Shown here: positions 46,686 to 56,316 of the stretch, piece after piece
Position numbering within the stretch: the stretch's first letter is position 1
Layout: the number at the start of each line of letters is the position of its first letter
Source of the DNA: Rhodanobacter soli
GTDB lineage: Bacteria > Pseudomonadota > Gammaproteobacteria > Xanthomonadales > Rhodanobacteraceae
Direction: 5' to 3'
Length of the DNA: 64,000 nt
Assembly: GCF_040548735.1 (NCBI RefSeq)
Contig: NZ_JBEPSD010000002.1
Coordinates: 186,001-250,000, forward strand
Translations under genes and position numbers: made by a program
The notes under the pieces: model-generated
Told to the model about the DNA's origin: nothing
Seen by the model: the letters and a program-made list of their open reading frames with translations, nothing else
The model's database searches: none

Positions 46686-48629
46686 TCAGCCGTTGTTGGT
46701 CGCCCCCGCTATCACTGGCAACAGCACGGCGCTGCGCCCAGCGGCCCCGTGCTCGATCGTCACCGTCGCCTTGCGGTAGTCGGCCGGCTTGGCGAAGAGG
46801 ATGTTGGGCACGTAGCTCTGCGGGTTGCGGTCGTAGAGCGGGAACAGGCTGGACTGGATCTGCACCATGATCCGGTGGCCAGGCTTGAACTCGTAGTTCA
46901 CGGTCGGCAGGCGGAACTTGTATTCCTGCACCTGGTTCGCCGGGATCGGTGACGGGTCGGAGAAGCTCTTGCGATAGCGCCCGCGGAAGATGTCGAGCGA
47001 GACCGGCAGCTGGTAGCCGCCCATCGTGGGGTCGCTCGGATCGGTGCCGGGATAGACGTCGATCAGCTTGACCACGAAGTCGCCGTCGGTGCCGGTGGTG
47101 CTGGCGAAGAGGTCGGCGATCGGCGCGCCCTGGACCGTCACGGCCTTGGTCAGCACCGGCGTGGCATAGGTGAGCACGTCGGGCCGGTCCGCCACGAAGC
47201 GCTGGTCGTGGACCAGCCAGGTGCGCCAGCGGTCGTTCTTCTGCGGAATCGGGCGCGGCAGGTAGGGCACCGGCTTGGCCGGATCGGAGACGTAGCTGTC
47301 GCTGCCGTCGGCCGGCTGCTGGAGGCCGAGGCCCATGTCCGCCTGCAGGTAGAGCGGGGTGAGCGACTGCTCGCTGGCCGGCTTCCAGTTCGCGAAGCTG
47401 TCCCAGTGCTGCCCGACCGCGTTGTAGATCATCGCCTCGGGCAGCGGCTTGGGCAGCGGGGTGCCGCGCAGGTAGTGGTTGAACCAGGGGATCATCACCT
47501 GCTGGCGGAACTGTGCGGTGGTGTTGCCCGGCCACTTGAGCGGTCCCATGTTCCAGCCGTCGCGGTTGATCTGGCTGTGCCACCAGGGGCCCATCACGAG
47601 ATGGTTGTTGGCGCCGTGCCCGGCTTTCTTGAGCGCTTCCCAGGCATGCACGGCGCCGTAGATGTCTTCCTGGTCCCACAGGCCCTGCAGCCACATCGTG
47701 GGCACGCTGGAGGGATGCGCGACGAGCAGCTTGTCGAGCGCCTGCAGTTGCCAGAAGGCGTCGTAGGCCGGGTGCGCGGCGAAGCGGTTCCACCAGGGCA
47801 GCTGCTTGAAGCCGTTGGCCTCGGCATAGGCGCCGGCCGAGCCCGCGTCGAGGAAATTGGTGTAGTCGTCGTAGCTCTCGCGCGGGATGTTCTCGCCCTC
47901 GCCCTTCTTGCTCGTCTGGCCGCTGAAGTAGTCGAGGTTCACCTGGCGCAGGGCGCCGTAGTGGTACCAGTCGTCACCCATCCAGCCGTCGATCATCGGG
48001 CTTTCCGGCGCCGCGACCTTCAGCGCGGGGTGCGGGTGGAGCAGGGCCATGGCGACCGTCCAGCCGTCGTAGGACGAACCGATCATGCCGACCTTGCCGT
48101 TCGATTCCTTGGTGTTTTTCACCAGCCAGTCGATCGTGTCCCACGCATCGGTGGTGTCGTCGGTGGTGGTCGGGTTGAGCGGCCCCATCGGCGGGCGCGT
48201 CATGATGTAGTTGCCTTCCGAGCCGTATTTGCCGCGCACGTCCTGCCAGACCAGGATGTAGCTGCCGTCAGCCCAGTCCTTGTCGCCCGACCACACCGCG
48301 TCGGCCATGTGCGGACTGTTGTCGGGCATCATGCCGCTGGCCTTGTAAGGCGTGCGTTCGAGCAGCATCGGCAGGTCGTGCGCGCCCTTCGGGATCAGGA
48401 CCACGGTGTGCAGCTTCACGCCGTCGCGCATCGGGATCATCACGTCGCGCTTGATGTAGTCGAAGTTGCCTTGCGGCTGTTTCCAGTCAGTGGGGATGTC
48501 GGATCCGGTCTGGATCATGTCGGGCGTGACCTTCGCCGATTCCTGGCCCGTCGGGGGCATCGCGAACGCGGCGGCTGACAAGAGGCAGGCAAGCGAAACG
48601 AGTGCCGCGCCCAGAGTGGTTTTCTTCAT
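46686..48629 (-). CDS. CocE/NonD family hydrolase, alpha-amino-acid ester hydrolase-like
   Basis: A 647-residue secreted alpha/beta hydrolase. The signal peptide ends near AAAFA (residue ~23). The triad is Ser186 (MIGSSYDGW), Asp319 (GLWDQEDIYG) and His351 (GPWWHSQ), in the order and context of Xanthomonas alpha-amino-acid ester hydrolases (peptidase family S15 relatives), followed by the C-terminal jelly-roll domain. Those enzymes act on beta-lactam-type and amino acid esters; the natural substrate is unclear. The gene is monocistronic, downstream of a membrane protein on the same strand. Confidence 0.9.
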   Translation of the reverse strand: MKKTTLGAALVSLACLLSAAAFAMPPTGQESAKVTPDMIQTGSDIPTDWKQPQGNFDYIKRDVMIPMRDGVKLHTVVLIPKGAHDLPMLLERTPYKASGMMPDNSPHMADAVWSGDKDWADGSYILVWQDVRGKYGSEGNYIMTRPPMGPLNPTTTDDTTDAWDTIDWLVKNTKESNGKVGMIGSSYDGWTVAMALLHPHPALKVAAPESPMIDGWMGDDWYHYGALRQVNLDYFSGQTSKKGEGENIPRESYDDYTNFLDAGSAGAYAEANGFKQLPWWNRFAAHPAYDAFWQLQALDKLLVAHPSSVPTMWLQGLWDQEDIYGAVHAWEALKKAGHGANNHLVMGPWWHSQINRDGWNMGPLKWPGNTTAQFRQQVMIPWFNHYLRGTPLPKPLPEAMIYNAVGQHWDSFANWKPASEQSLTPLYLQADMGLGLQQPADGSDSYVSDPAKPVPYLPRPIPQKNDRWRTWLVHDQRFVADRPDVLTYATPVLTKAVTVQGAPIADLFASTTGTDGDFVVKLIDVYPGTDPSDPTMGGYQLPVSLDIFRGRYRKSFSDPSPIPANQVQEYKFRLPTVNYEFKPGHRIMVQIQSSLFPLYDRNPQSYVPNILFAKPADYRKATVTIEHGAAGRSAVLLPVIAGATNNG

Positions 48630-48793
48630 GTCCGGAAGGTCCTCGTGGTGGTGGTCGCGTCCGCAATCTACCGCGGTTGCACGCCGCGACTATGAGAGCG
48701 GCCACAAGGATTTTGCAATCCGGATGCGGGGAAGGGTATCCAAAAAGGGAGGAGCTTTAGTGCAGTTTCCTGACAGAGAGGCCGGACCCGGGT

Positions 48794-49315
48794 CTATGAC
48801 GCCGCTTCGCCAATGACGAGCCGGGAAGCGCCACGCCGGTGGCGAACCATCAGGCAGAACGCGGCGCAGTGCGTGATCATCAGCAAGGGCACGTAGAGGA
48901 CCGGGATCGCATAGGCGGCGCCCAGTTCGCCCGACAGCGCGGGAAGGTTGAGCGTGACGCCGTGGTAGTAGTCGACGATGAGGTCGAGCATTCCCACCAC
49001 GTTGAACGCGACGGTGAACAGCCAGAACAGCGGCCGCGTGCGGATGGTCAGCAGCGCCAGTATGGCCAGCACGCCGGTGGCCAGGTCGCCGTAGGCGGCG
49101 AACGTGGCGAAGCCGGCGGGCAGGTGCGGACCGACGACGCCCGGCACGAGGAACACCAACCCGAAAAAACGGAAGCTGTGCAGGGTGGCGATGGCGCGAT
49201 GTGCCGCGACGGCATCCATGGATCCGAGCCGCGGCCACACGTACGCACGGAAGCAGAGCAGCCAGGGCACGTAACCCAGGCCCAGGTGCAGGGTGAAAAT
49301 GATCGCTGGTGACAT
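48794..49315 (-). CDS. Small integral membrane protein
   Basis: A 173-residue protein with about five transmembrane helices (IIFTLHLGLGYVPWLLCFRA, FFGLVFLVPGVVGP, GDLATGVLAILALLTI, LFWLFTVAFNVVGMLDLIVD and a C-terminal one). I do not recognise a characterised family. The ATG at 49315 follows AGGAGA at good spacing. It is divergent from a LysR gene whose start lies 171 bp away, so that regulator probably controls it. Confidence 0.8.
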   Translation of the reverse strand: MSPAIIFTLHLGLGYVPWLLCFRAYVWPRLGSMDAVAAHRAIATLHSFRFFGLVFLVPGVVGPHLPAGFATFAAYGDLATGVLAILALLTIRTRPLFWLFTVAFNVVGMLDLIVDYYHGVTLNLPALSGELGAAYAIPVLYVPLLMITHCAAFCLMVRHRRGASRLVIGEAAS

Positions 49316-49486
49316 GGGGGATCTCCTGTCAGGCGTGCGTTGCCACGCCATCGAATGCGCCGGCCACGCAATGTTGTTCTGCGATACCGATGGAATCCGG
49401 ATACCCGCGCTGGCGGATGTCCGGGTGGGAGATGCAATGTAAGACCGTTTCCGACGAGGGACTACTTGCGATAATGTCGACGAGGT

Positions 49487-50428
49487 ATGAAGCAGAACTT
49501 CACAGTCAGGCAGGGCGCGCTCGACGGCGTGGAAGTGTTCCTCGGCGTGGCCGAACATCGCAGCTTCCGCAAGGCGGCCGCGGCGCTCGGAGTGACGCCG
49601 TCGGCGGTCAGCCAGACGGTGCGTGCGCTCGAGGCGCGCATCGGCACGGCGCTGTTCATGCGCACCACGCGCAGCGTCGGCTTGACCGAAGCCGGCGAAC
49701 GTTTCCTCGCGCGCGCCAAGCCCGCTTTCGAGGAGCTGGTCGCGGCGAGCGAGGTGGCGCGTAATCTCGGACAGCGACCGAGCGGCCTGCTGCGTCTGTC
49801 GGTGCCGCGTGCGGTGGTGTCGGTCCTGCTGGAGCCGCTGGTCGCCTCCTTCTGCGAGGCGTGTCCCGAGGTCGAGGTGGAGATCGCCGCGAGCGAGGAG
49901 CTGATCGACGTCGCGGCCGAGGGGTTCGATGCCGGCATCCGGCTGGGCCAGCTCATCGCCGCCGACATGGTGGCGGTGCCACTGACGCCGCCGTTTCGCT
50001 TCATCGTCGTCGGCAGCCCCATCTACTTCGCCCGCCGCGATCCGCCCGAACGCCCGGACGACTTGCGTGGCCACGCCTGCCTGCGGCTGCGACGCTCCTC
50101 CGGGGCGCTCGCGCTGTGGTCGCTCGTCGACCACGGCCGCCCGGTCGAGATCGCCGTGTCGGGGCCCTTGATCGCCAATGATTTCGTCACCACGCTCGGC
50201 GCCGCCATGCGAGGCGTCGGTCTCGCCCAGGTGCCCGAGCCGATCGCCGCGAAGGCGCTGGCGACGGGAGACCTCGTGCAGGTGCTGGAGCCGTACGCGC
50301 CGACGGCGCCTGGCATGTTTCTCTACTATCCCAGTCGCCGGCAGATGCTGCCCAAGCTGCGCGCCTTCGTCGATCACGTGAAACGCCGCGCGGCCGCCGC
50401 CGACACGCCCCGGGGCCACGCGGACTGA
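49487..50428 (+). CDS. LysR family transcriptional regulator
   Basis: A 313-residue LysR regulator. The helix-turn-helix is VEVFLGVAEHRSFRKAAAAL followed by GVTPSAVSQTVRALEARIG. The effector domain ends LPKLRAFVDHVKRRAAA, the usual pattern for the LysR subgroup that represses a divergent gene. It is divergent from the small membrane protein and is followed by bglX on the same strand after 120 bp. Confidence 0.92.
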   Translation: MKQNFTVRQGALDGVEVFLGVAEHRSFRKAAAALGVTPSAVSQTVRALEARIGTALFMRTTRSVGLTEAGERFLARAKPAFEELVAASEVARNLGQRPSGLLRLSVPRAVVSVLLEPLVASFCEACPEVEVEIAASEELIDVAAEGFDAGIRLGQLIAADMVAVPLTPPFRFIVVGSPIYFARRDPPERPDDLRGHACLRLRRSSGALALWSLVDHGRPVEIAVSGPLIANDFVTTLGAAMRGVGLAQVPEPIAAKALATGDLVQVLEPYAPTAPGMFLYYPSRRQMLPKLRAFVDHVKRRAAAADTPRGHAD

Positions 50429-50548
50429 CGGGAAGCCGGTTCGCTTGATCCGCAAGGTAGTCGCCGCGCGCGCCACCAGCGCTTTCTTCGCGCAGCGCGT
50501 TTAAACGTTATCATCCCTGGTCAACCAGTGATGCCGGCCCAGGCCTTC

Positions 50549-52948
50549 ATGAAACGACCCGCCACGTTTTCGTTGTATCCCGCCGTGCTGTTGCTTGCCG
50601 TTGCTGTCGCATCGGCCGGCGCTGCCGCGGCTTCGACAGCCGGTGCTTCGCCAGGCCAGGAACTGCGATCGCCGAGCGCGACCGTCCCGCCCAACGCGCA
50701 GCTGGCTTCGCCGCAAATTGCGCGGCGCGTCGAGGCGCTGCTCAAGCAGATGACCCTGGGCGAGAAGATCGGCCAGCTGGTGCAGTACAACGACCAGGGT
50801 TTCAGCGCGACCACCGCCGACGGCAACAAGGCGCTGGCCGCCAATCCGGAGACAAAGACCCGGGTGGACGCCATGCAGCTGGCGCGCGAAGGGCGGCTGG
50901 GCTCGATGCTGAACGTCATCGGCGCCGAAAAGACGCGCGCCTTCCAGGAAGCGGCGGTGCACAGCCGCCTGCACATCCCGATCCTGTTCGGCGCCGACGT
51001 GATCCACGGTTACCGCACGATCTACCCGGTGCCGCTGGGCCTGGCCGCGTCGTGGGATACCAGGTTGGTGGAGGACGTCTCCCACATGTCCGCGACGGAG
51101 GCCACCACCGCGGGCGTGAAGTGGTTCTATTCGCCGATGGTGGACATCTCGCGCGACGCGCGCTGGGGCCGCTCCACCGAAGGGGCGGGGGAGGACCCGT
51201 ACCTGGGTTCGGCGATGGCGCGCGCCTACGTGCGTGGCTACCAGGGCAGCGACCTGTCGAAGCCGGACAGCGTCGCGGCCTCGGTCAAGCACTTCGCCGC
51301 CTACGGCGCGGCCGAGGCCGGGCGCGAGTACAACACGACCGACATGTCCGACATCCGCCTGCGCCAGGTCTACCTGCCGCCCTACAAGGCCGCCGTTGAG
51401 GCGGGCGCCGCGACCATGATGAGCTCGTTCAACGCGCTCAATGGCGTGCCGGCCACGGCCAACCCGTACCTGATGGACGAGATCCTGCGCAAGGAATGGG
51501 GCTTCGACAGCTTCGTGGTGAGCGACTACACCGCGGTGATGGAATTGAACAACCACGGCATCGCGCTCGATGCGGCCGCCGCCACCGAAAAGGCGCTGAA
51601 GGCCGGCGTCGAGGTGGACATGATGTCCCACTTCTACGACACGCAGATTCCGAAGCTCCTCGCCGAACACAGGCTGTCGATGGCCACCGTGGACGAGGCG
51701 GTGCGCCGCGTGCTGCGCGTGAAGTTCGCGCTGGGGCTGTTCGAGCATCCCTACGCGCAAGGCGTCGAGGTGACGCATGCGGTGCCGGGCCATCGCCCGC
51801 TGGTGCGGCGCGCCGCCGAGGAGTCCTTCGTGCTGCTGCGCAACGCGCCGGTCGGCAGCAAGGCGGTGCTGCCGCTGCGCGAGGGCGTGAAGTCGGTGGC
51901 GCTCATCGGCCCGCTTGCGGATGCCTCCAACGAAATGCAGGGCGCATGGGGCGGCGGAACCCAGGCGCCCGACGTGGTGACCCTGCGCCAGGCGCTGGAG
52001 CGGCGCATGCAGCAGCGCGGCGGCCACCTGCTGTTCGCGCAAGGCACCGACATCGACGGCGATTCGACCGCGGGCTTCGACGCCGCGCTGCAGGCGGCCC
52101 GCCAGGCGGACGTGGTGGTGATGGCGCTCGGCGAATCGTCGGCGATGAGCGGCGAAGCCGGCTCGCGCGCCCACCTCGACCTGCCGGGCAACCAGCAGCA
52201 ACTGCTGGAGCAGGTGGCCGCAACCGGCAAGCCGGTGGTGCTGCTGGTGTTCTCCGGCCGCCCGCTGGTGCTGGACTGGGCGGCCCGGCACGTGCCGGCG
52301 ATCATGGCGGTGTGGTTCCCGGGTACCGAGGCGGGCAACGCGCTGGCGAACGTGCTGTTCGGCGACGTGGCGCCCAGCGGCAAGCTGCCGATGAGCTTTC
52401 CGCGCGCGGTGGGACAGGAGCCGCTCTATTACAACCAGTTCCCGACCGGTCGTCCGCCGGGCGCCGCCGACCTGTCCAGGCCGCCTGCCGGCGACACCCG
52501 CTTCGTCTCGCGCTACATCGACGTGCCGAACGATGCGCTGTTCCCGTTCGGCTACGGATTGAGCTACAGCAGCTTTGCCTATTCCGACGTGCACGTCTCG
52601 CGCCGCACGTTGCCGGTGGCCGAGGCCAACCGGCCGGACGCCAGGCCGCTGCTGACCGTGACCGCCACGCTGACCAATACCGGCGGACGCGAAGCCACCG
52701 AGGTCGCCCAGCTTTACGTGCGCAACCTCGGTGCCAGCGTCGAGCAGCCGGTGCGCAGCCTGAAGGGTTTTCAGCGCGTCACGCTCAAGCCGGGCGAGTC
52801 ACGGCAGCTGCGCTTCGAGCTGGGCTTCCCGGAACTGTCCTTCTACGACGTGCGCAGTCGCCAGGTCGTGGAGCCCACGCACTACACGGTGTGGGTCGGC
52901 GGCAGCTCGCAGGCGACGGAGCAGGCGGAGTTCGACGTCACGCGATAG
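50549..52948 (+). CDS. bglX: Periplasmic beta-glucosidase, glycoside hydrolase family 3
   Basis: A 799-residue GH3 enzyme with a signal peptide (hydrophobic segment LYPAVLLLAVAVASAGAAAA). The (beta/alpha)8 domain holds the substrate-binding KHFAAYGAAEAGREYN and the nucleophile Asp326 in VVSDYTA. The alpha/beta sandwich and C-terminal fibronectin III-like domain (ATEVAQLYVRN, LKGFQRVTLKPGES) follow. It should release glucose from cello- or gentio-oligosaccharides. I chose the ATG at 50549; starts at 50528 and 50531 add a few residues ahead of the signal. It converges on the DUF899 gene. Confidence 0.93.
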   Translation: MKRPATFSLYPAVLLLAVAVASAGAAAASTAGASPGQELRSPSATVPPNAQLASPQIARRVEALLKQMTLGEKIGQLVQYNDQGFSATTADGNKALAANPETKTRVDAMQLAREGRLGSMLNVIGAEKTRAFQEAAVHSRLHIPILFGADVIHGYRTIYPVPLGLAASWDTRLVEDVSHMSATEATTAGVKWFYSPMVDISRDARWGRSTEGAGEDPYLGSAMARAYVRGYQGSDLSKPDSVAASVKHFAAYGAAEAGREYNTTDMSDIRLRQVYLPPYKAAVEAGAATMMSSFNALNGVPATANPYLMDEILRKEWGFDSFVVSDYTAVMELNNHGIALDAAAATEKALKAGVEVDMMSHFYDTQIPKLLAEHRLSMATVDEAVRRVLRVKFALGLFEHPYAQGVEVTHAVPGHRPLVRRAAEESFVLLRNAPVGSKAVLPLREGVKSVALIGPLADASNEMQGAWGGGTQAPDVVTLRQALERRMQQRGGHLLFAQGTDIDGDSTAGFDAALQAARQADVVVMALGESSAMSGEAGSRAHLDLPGNQQQLLEQVAATGKPVVLLVFSGRPLVLDWAARHVPAIMAVWFPGTEAGNALANVLFGDVAPSGKLPMSFPRAVGQEPLYYNQFPTGRPPGAADLSRPPAGDTRFVSRYIDVPNDALFPFGYGLSYSSFAYSDVHVSRRTLPVAEANRPDARPLLTVTATLTNTGGREATEVAQLYVRNLGASVEQPVRSLKGFQRVTLKPGESRQLRFELGFPELSFYDVRSRQVVEPTHYTVWVGGSSQATEQAEFDVTR

Positions 52949-52985
52949 ACGGCTGCCGGTTGCCAAGCCGGCGGTTCCGCCCCGA

Positions 52986-53780
52986 TCAGCCGTCGTGTTT
53001 TTCCCGAAACGCGGCCTCTCCGGCTTCCGACACCTTGTCCCATTCCGGGTCGATCGCGGCGCCGGGGACGTAAAGCTCGTGCCAGTTCCACCACTTGTAC
53101 GGCCGGGTCTGCGGATAGCCTTCCGGCGAGTCCTCCCACGATTCCTGGCGCCCCAGCGCCGTCATGTCGAGGTAGCTCCAGACGGTGCCCATCGCCTCGT
53201 CGCCGCGGCCGTTGATGAAGTAGGTGCGGAACACGCGGTCGCCGTCGCGGACGAACGCGTTGTGTCCATGCCACTCGTCCACGCCGAAGTCGGCGTCGAA
53301 GCTGTCGGTGATCGTGTACCACGGGATTTTTTCCCAACCCATCCGCGTCTTCAGGCGCGCGATGTCGGCCTGTGGCGCGCGCGAGGCATACACAAGCGTC
53401 GTGTCGCGTGCGTTCAAGTGGGCGAGATGGGACACCTGATCCGCTCCCAGGGAACAGCCGATGCAGGCATGCTCCGGCCAGCCATGCACGCCCGGCTCGA
53501 AGAAGGCGCGGTAGACGATCAGCTGACGGCGGCCCGCGAACAGGTCGAGCAGGCTTGCCTTGCCATCGGGCCCTTCGAACGCATAGGACTTTTCCACCGC
53601 CATCCACGGCATGCGTCGTCGCTCGGCGGCCAGCGCGTCACGGGCGCGGGTCATGGCCTTCTCCCTGACGAGAAGCTGCTCACGCGCGGCCTCCCATGCT
53701 TGCGGCGGCACCACCGGTGGCGTGTTCATGGCGCGGCGTCCTTCCTTCCGGCCATCCTCGGTTGATTTGTTCGTGGTCAT
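52986..53780 (-). CDS. DUF899 family thioredoxin-like protein
   Basis: A 264-residue protein of the DUF899 family, which has a thioredoxin-like fold. Typical segments are MPWMAVEKSYAFEGPDGKAS, CIGCSLGADQVSHLAHL and GWEKIPWYTITDSFDADFGV. The CIGC pair is in the position of a redox CxxC. The function is unknown. The start at 53780 is preceded by GGAGG six bases upstream; a much longer frame upstream is not supported. Some family members lie beside stress regulators; here it is monocistronic. Confidence 0.9.
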   Translation of the reverse strand: MTTNKSTEDGRKEGRRAMNTPPVVPPQAWEAAREQLLVREKAMTRARDALAAERRRMPWMAVEKSYAFEGPDGKASLLDLFAGRRQLIVYRAFFEPGVHGWPEHACIGCSLGADQVSHLAHLNARDTTLVYASRAPQADIARLKTRMGWEKIPWYTITDSFDADFGVDEWHGHNAFVRDGDRVFRTYFINGRGDEAMGTVWSYLDMTALGRQESWEDSPEGYPQTRPYKWWNWHELYVPGAAIDPEWDKVSEAGEAAFREKHDG

Positions 53781-54064
53781 CGCAGCCTCCGGATGAGAGC
53801 GATCTCTCGCGTGTTCGGGCTGGGACGCCGTAGCGTTCACGGCCGATCGCTCGCTGTGGGTGATGGACCCCGTTTTACCGCCGGACGTCGAACGGCGGGA
53901 GTGACAAGTGTGGCGGGATTCATGCGTGTGGCCGCTGAAAGCCCCAGGCCAACGGGCCGCTTGCGATTGCCTGGATCCAGCCGCCGGGCGGAAGTTCTGA
54001 TATGTTGGCCCCGGGAAGCGCGTTTGCATGTCCATTCGCATTTATCCGGCGGGAGGTCAGCCAC

Positions 54065-54451
54065 ATGGGGCACGACAAGTCACGCTCGAGCGTTTCGGTC
54101 GGCACGGTCGACTGGAATGATCCGAATCTGGATGCGCTGCTGCAGAAAGTCGACGGCTGGAGGCTCGACAACCGCAGCGACCAGCCGCCGCAGGAAGTGC
54201 AGATTCATATCAGCTCCGGATGGACGGCCAATTCCGTCGTCAGCAAGCCTGCGCAGCTGATTTCGATGGACGAGCAAACCATGGTGCTGGTGACCCGGTT
54301 TCCGGTTCCGCAGGGCGACCACGTGCGCGTTGACAGCCAGCATGCGGACGGCACGCGTACCGTGTGGGGCTGGATCGTCGAAGGACGCGAGGGTCACCGC
54401 GTCGAGGATCGCGAGCACGGCCTGTTCCTGAACAAGTTGCGCATCGGCTGA
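54065..54451 (+). CDS. Hypothetical protein, possibly PilZ-like
   Basis: A 128-residue soluble protein. After a polar N-terminus the sequence is mainly predicted beta-strands (EVQIHISSGWTANSVVSKPA, MVLVTRFPVPQGDHVRVDSQ, TVWGWIVEGREGH), a barrel-like pattern reminiscent of PilZ domains. The RxxxR and (D/N)xSxxG cyclic-di-GMP motifs are not convincingly present, so the assignment is weak. The ATG at 54065 follows GGGAGG at good spacing. It stands alone and converges on the serine hydrolase gene. Confidence 0.65.
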   Translation: MGHDKSRSSVSVGTVDWNDPNLDALLQKVDGWRLDNRSDQPPQEVQIHISSGWTANSVVSKPAQLISMDEQTMVLVTRFPVPQGDHVRVDSQHADGTRTVWGWIVEGREGHRVEDREHGLFLNKLRIG

Positions 54452-54487
54452 CGACATAACCGCCGGTCCCGACGTCGCGACAAGGGG

Positions 54488-55708
54488 CTACTTCCCGCGC
54501 GCCAGCTCCTCTTCCACCGCGCTGAACGCGGAGCGCCCGCCAAGCCGTTGATCCGGCATGCCGGTCGCGAACCAGACGACGCCGGTGCCATGCTCGCGAT
54601 CCACCCACAGTCCCGCTTGAAGGCCGTAGGCGGAACCGGAATGCCCGATGCGTTCGATGCCGTCGCCGAACGGATCGTCGTGACAGCCCGTGGCCGGCGT
54701 GGCCAGGGTTTGCACGGCCATGCCGTAACGGCAGAAGAAACCCTTGCCGCGGTCGTCGGTGTCTTCCTCGTAGGTCAGGCCGTCGCCGTCGTGGTACCGC
54801 CAGAGTGGAGTGGCCAGCGCCTGCACGGAGACGGGCGTCAGCAGTTGCACGCCGTCGATGCGGCCGTTGTCCAGCAGCAGCCGCCCGATGCGCGCGAGGC
54901 CATTGGCCGAGATGCGCAGGCCGCCCTGCGGCGAGAACAGTGCGCCGTTCTCGCCTGCACGCCATTGCGCGAGGTTGCAGCTGCCGTCCTGGGCGGGAAC
55001 CACCGGGCAGTCCGGTTTGCGGCCGTGGTTGTCGTCCTTCGCCGGCTTGCCGTCGGCGTCATACAGCACCACCGCACGCGCAGCGGTTGCCTCGCTGCAC
55101 GTGTCCCAGTTGAAGCATCCGTCGATGTTCAGCGGCTTCAACACCAGGCGCTGCATCAGCCGGTCGAAGCGCTCGCCGGTGGCATGCTCCATCACCTGGG
55201 CCACCAACGGGAAGTTGAGGTTGGTGTAGCGAAAATACGTTCCCGGCGCGTGTTGCGTGTCCCAGGCACGCGGATCCTTGAGGATGTCGCGCAACTGTTC
55301 GCCCAACGGCGTCTGCCAGTAGCCGGCGGCGTCGGTAAGGCTGGAGCGGTGCGACATCAGCAGGCGCAGCGTGATGGGCGTGTCGGGGAAGGCCGGATTG
55401 CGCAGCGGCCAGCCCAGTTGCCCGGAGACGTCGGCATCCAGGTTGAGCTTTCCAGCCTCCACCAGACGCATCACGCCGATGGCGGTGACCAGCTTGGAGA
55501 TCGAGGCGATGCGCACCGGGTCGTCGGCGGTGACCTTGCGTCCGTCGGCTTTGTCGGCGAAGCCATGGACCTGGGTCGACGTGATGCCGTCGCGGTCGAA
55601 GCCGACACGGACGGTGGCGACGGGGCCGCCTGCCCGTGCCGTGCCGGCGAGAAGAAGCAGGCCGAGCAGACAGATGCTTCCGCCTTTGCGCATCCAGCGG
55701 GTGCTCAT
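54488..55708 (-). CDS. Secreted serine hydrolase, beta-lactamase/class C fold
   Basis: A 406-residue exported serine hydrolase. The signal peptide ends near AGTARA. The nucleophile motif SxxK is visible in IASISKLVTAIG (residue ~75), with YTN (FRYTNLNFP) as the second motif and HSGSAYG near the C-terminus as the third. This is the class C beta-lactamase/esterase fold; it could be an esterase, peptidase or beta-lactamase. The ATG at 55708 is preceded by GGAGGC. RidA lies 138 bp upstream on the same strand. Confidence 0.88.
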   Translation of the reverse strand: MSTRWMRKGGSICLLGLLLLAGTARAGGPVATVRVGFDRDGITSTQVHGFADKADGRKVTADDPVRIASISKLVTAIGVMRLVEAGKLNLDADVSGQLGWPLRNPAFPDTPITLRLLMSHRSSLTDAAGYWQTPLGEQLRDILKDPRAWDTQHAPGTYFRYTNLNFPLVAQVMEHATGERFDRLMQRLVLKPLNIDGCFNWDTCSEATAARAVVLYDADGKPAKDDNHGRKPDCPVVPAQDGSCNLAQWRAGENGALFSPQGGLRISANGLARIGRLLLDNGRIDGVQLLTPVSVQALATPLWRYHDGDGLTYEEDTDDRGKGFFCRYGMAVQTLATPATGCHDDPFGDGIERIGHSGSAYGLQAGLWVDREHGTGVVWFATGMPDQRLGGRSAFSAVEEELARGK

Positions 55709-55846
55709 GGGTATCGCCTCCGACATGGGGTCTGCCGGCATTCTAGTGATGGCGGCATGTTCCTGGTTTTCGGTTTTCGCGATGCACCGCATTCCACGGC
55801 CGGGAATGCGGACCCGTTACGGAAGGACGGCCGGTGTGCCGCGCGA

Positions 55847-56194
55847 TCACGGCACCGCAGCGGTGACCACGATCTCGATTTTCCAGTTCGGCCTGGCCAG
55901 CTTCGCCTGCACCGTGGCACGCGCTGGCGTAGCGCCCTGGGGTACCCATTTGTCCCAGGCTTCGTTCATGCCGGCGAAATCGGCCATGTCGGCCAGGAAG
56001 ATTTCCGCGCGCAGGATGTTGGTCTTGTCGGTCATGGCCAGCTTCAACAGGTCATCGATGGCATGGAGCACTTGCTCGGTCTGACCGACGATATCGGCGC
56101 TGGTGTCCTCGGCTACCTGCCCGGCGAGATACGCCACGCCGTTGTGGATGGTCATTTCGGACATGCGGGGGCCGCTATCGAAACGCTGGATCAT
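55847..56194 (-). CDS. RidA/YjgF family protein
   Basis: A 115-residue RidA family protein. IHNGVAYLAGQVAEDTSADI and the C-terminal PARATVQAKLARPNWKIEIV are characteristic, including the Arg (PARAT) that binds the imine carboxylate in true RidA. It may hydrolyse reactive enamines/imines from amino acid metabolism, but sequence divergence means the specific role is open. I chose the ATG at 56194 (MIQRFDSGPR) over one 90 bp upstream, which is not conserved. A REP-like motif lies 45 bp ahead of this start. Confidence 0.87.
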   Translation of the reverse strand: MIQRFDSGPRMSEMTIHNGVAYLAGQVAEDTSADIVGQTEQVLHAIDDLLKLAMTDKTNILRAEIFLADMADFAGMNEAWDKWVPQGATPARATVQAKLARPNWKIEIVVTAAVP

Positions 56195-56238
56195 GGGGTG
56201 GCTTCCTGTGGGGATATCACCGTCATTGTTACCAGAAA

Positions 56239-56262
56239 CGAAGGGGACAGGGGCACTTTCCA
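56239..56262 (+). repeat. REP-like motif copy (diverged)
   Basis: GAAGGGGACAGGGGCACTTTCC lies between the RidA start and the zinc-ribbon gene end. It shares the GGGGaCaGGnnCACTT skeleton. Confidence 0.5.
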
Positions 56263-56316
56263 TGCGGGTTGGATATCCCTGCACCTCGCATGCAGCTCAA
56301 GAGGGCGGTGCGCGCA

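Noticed and set aside
50501..52594. A 697-codon open frame antisense to the GH3 gene
   Set aside because: His/Arg/Val-rich product without motifs; it mirrors the third codon positions of bglX.
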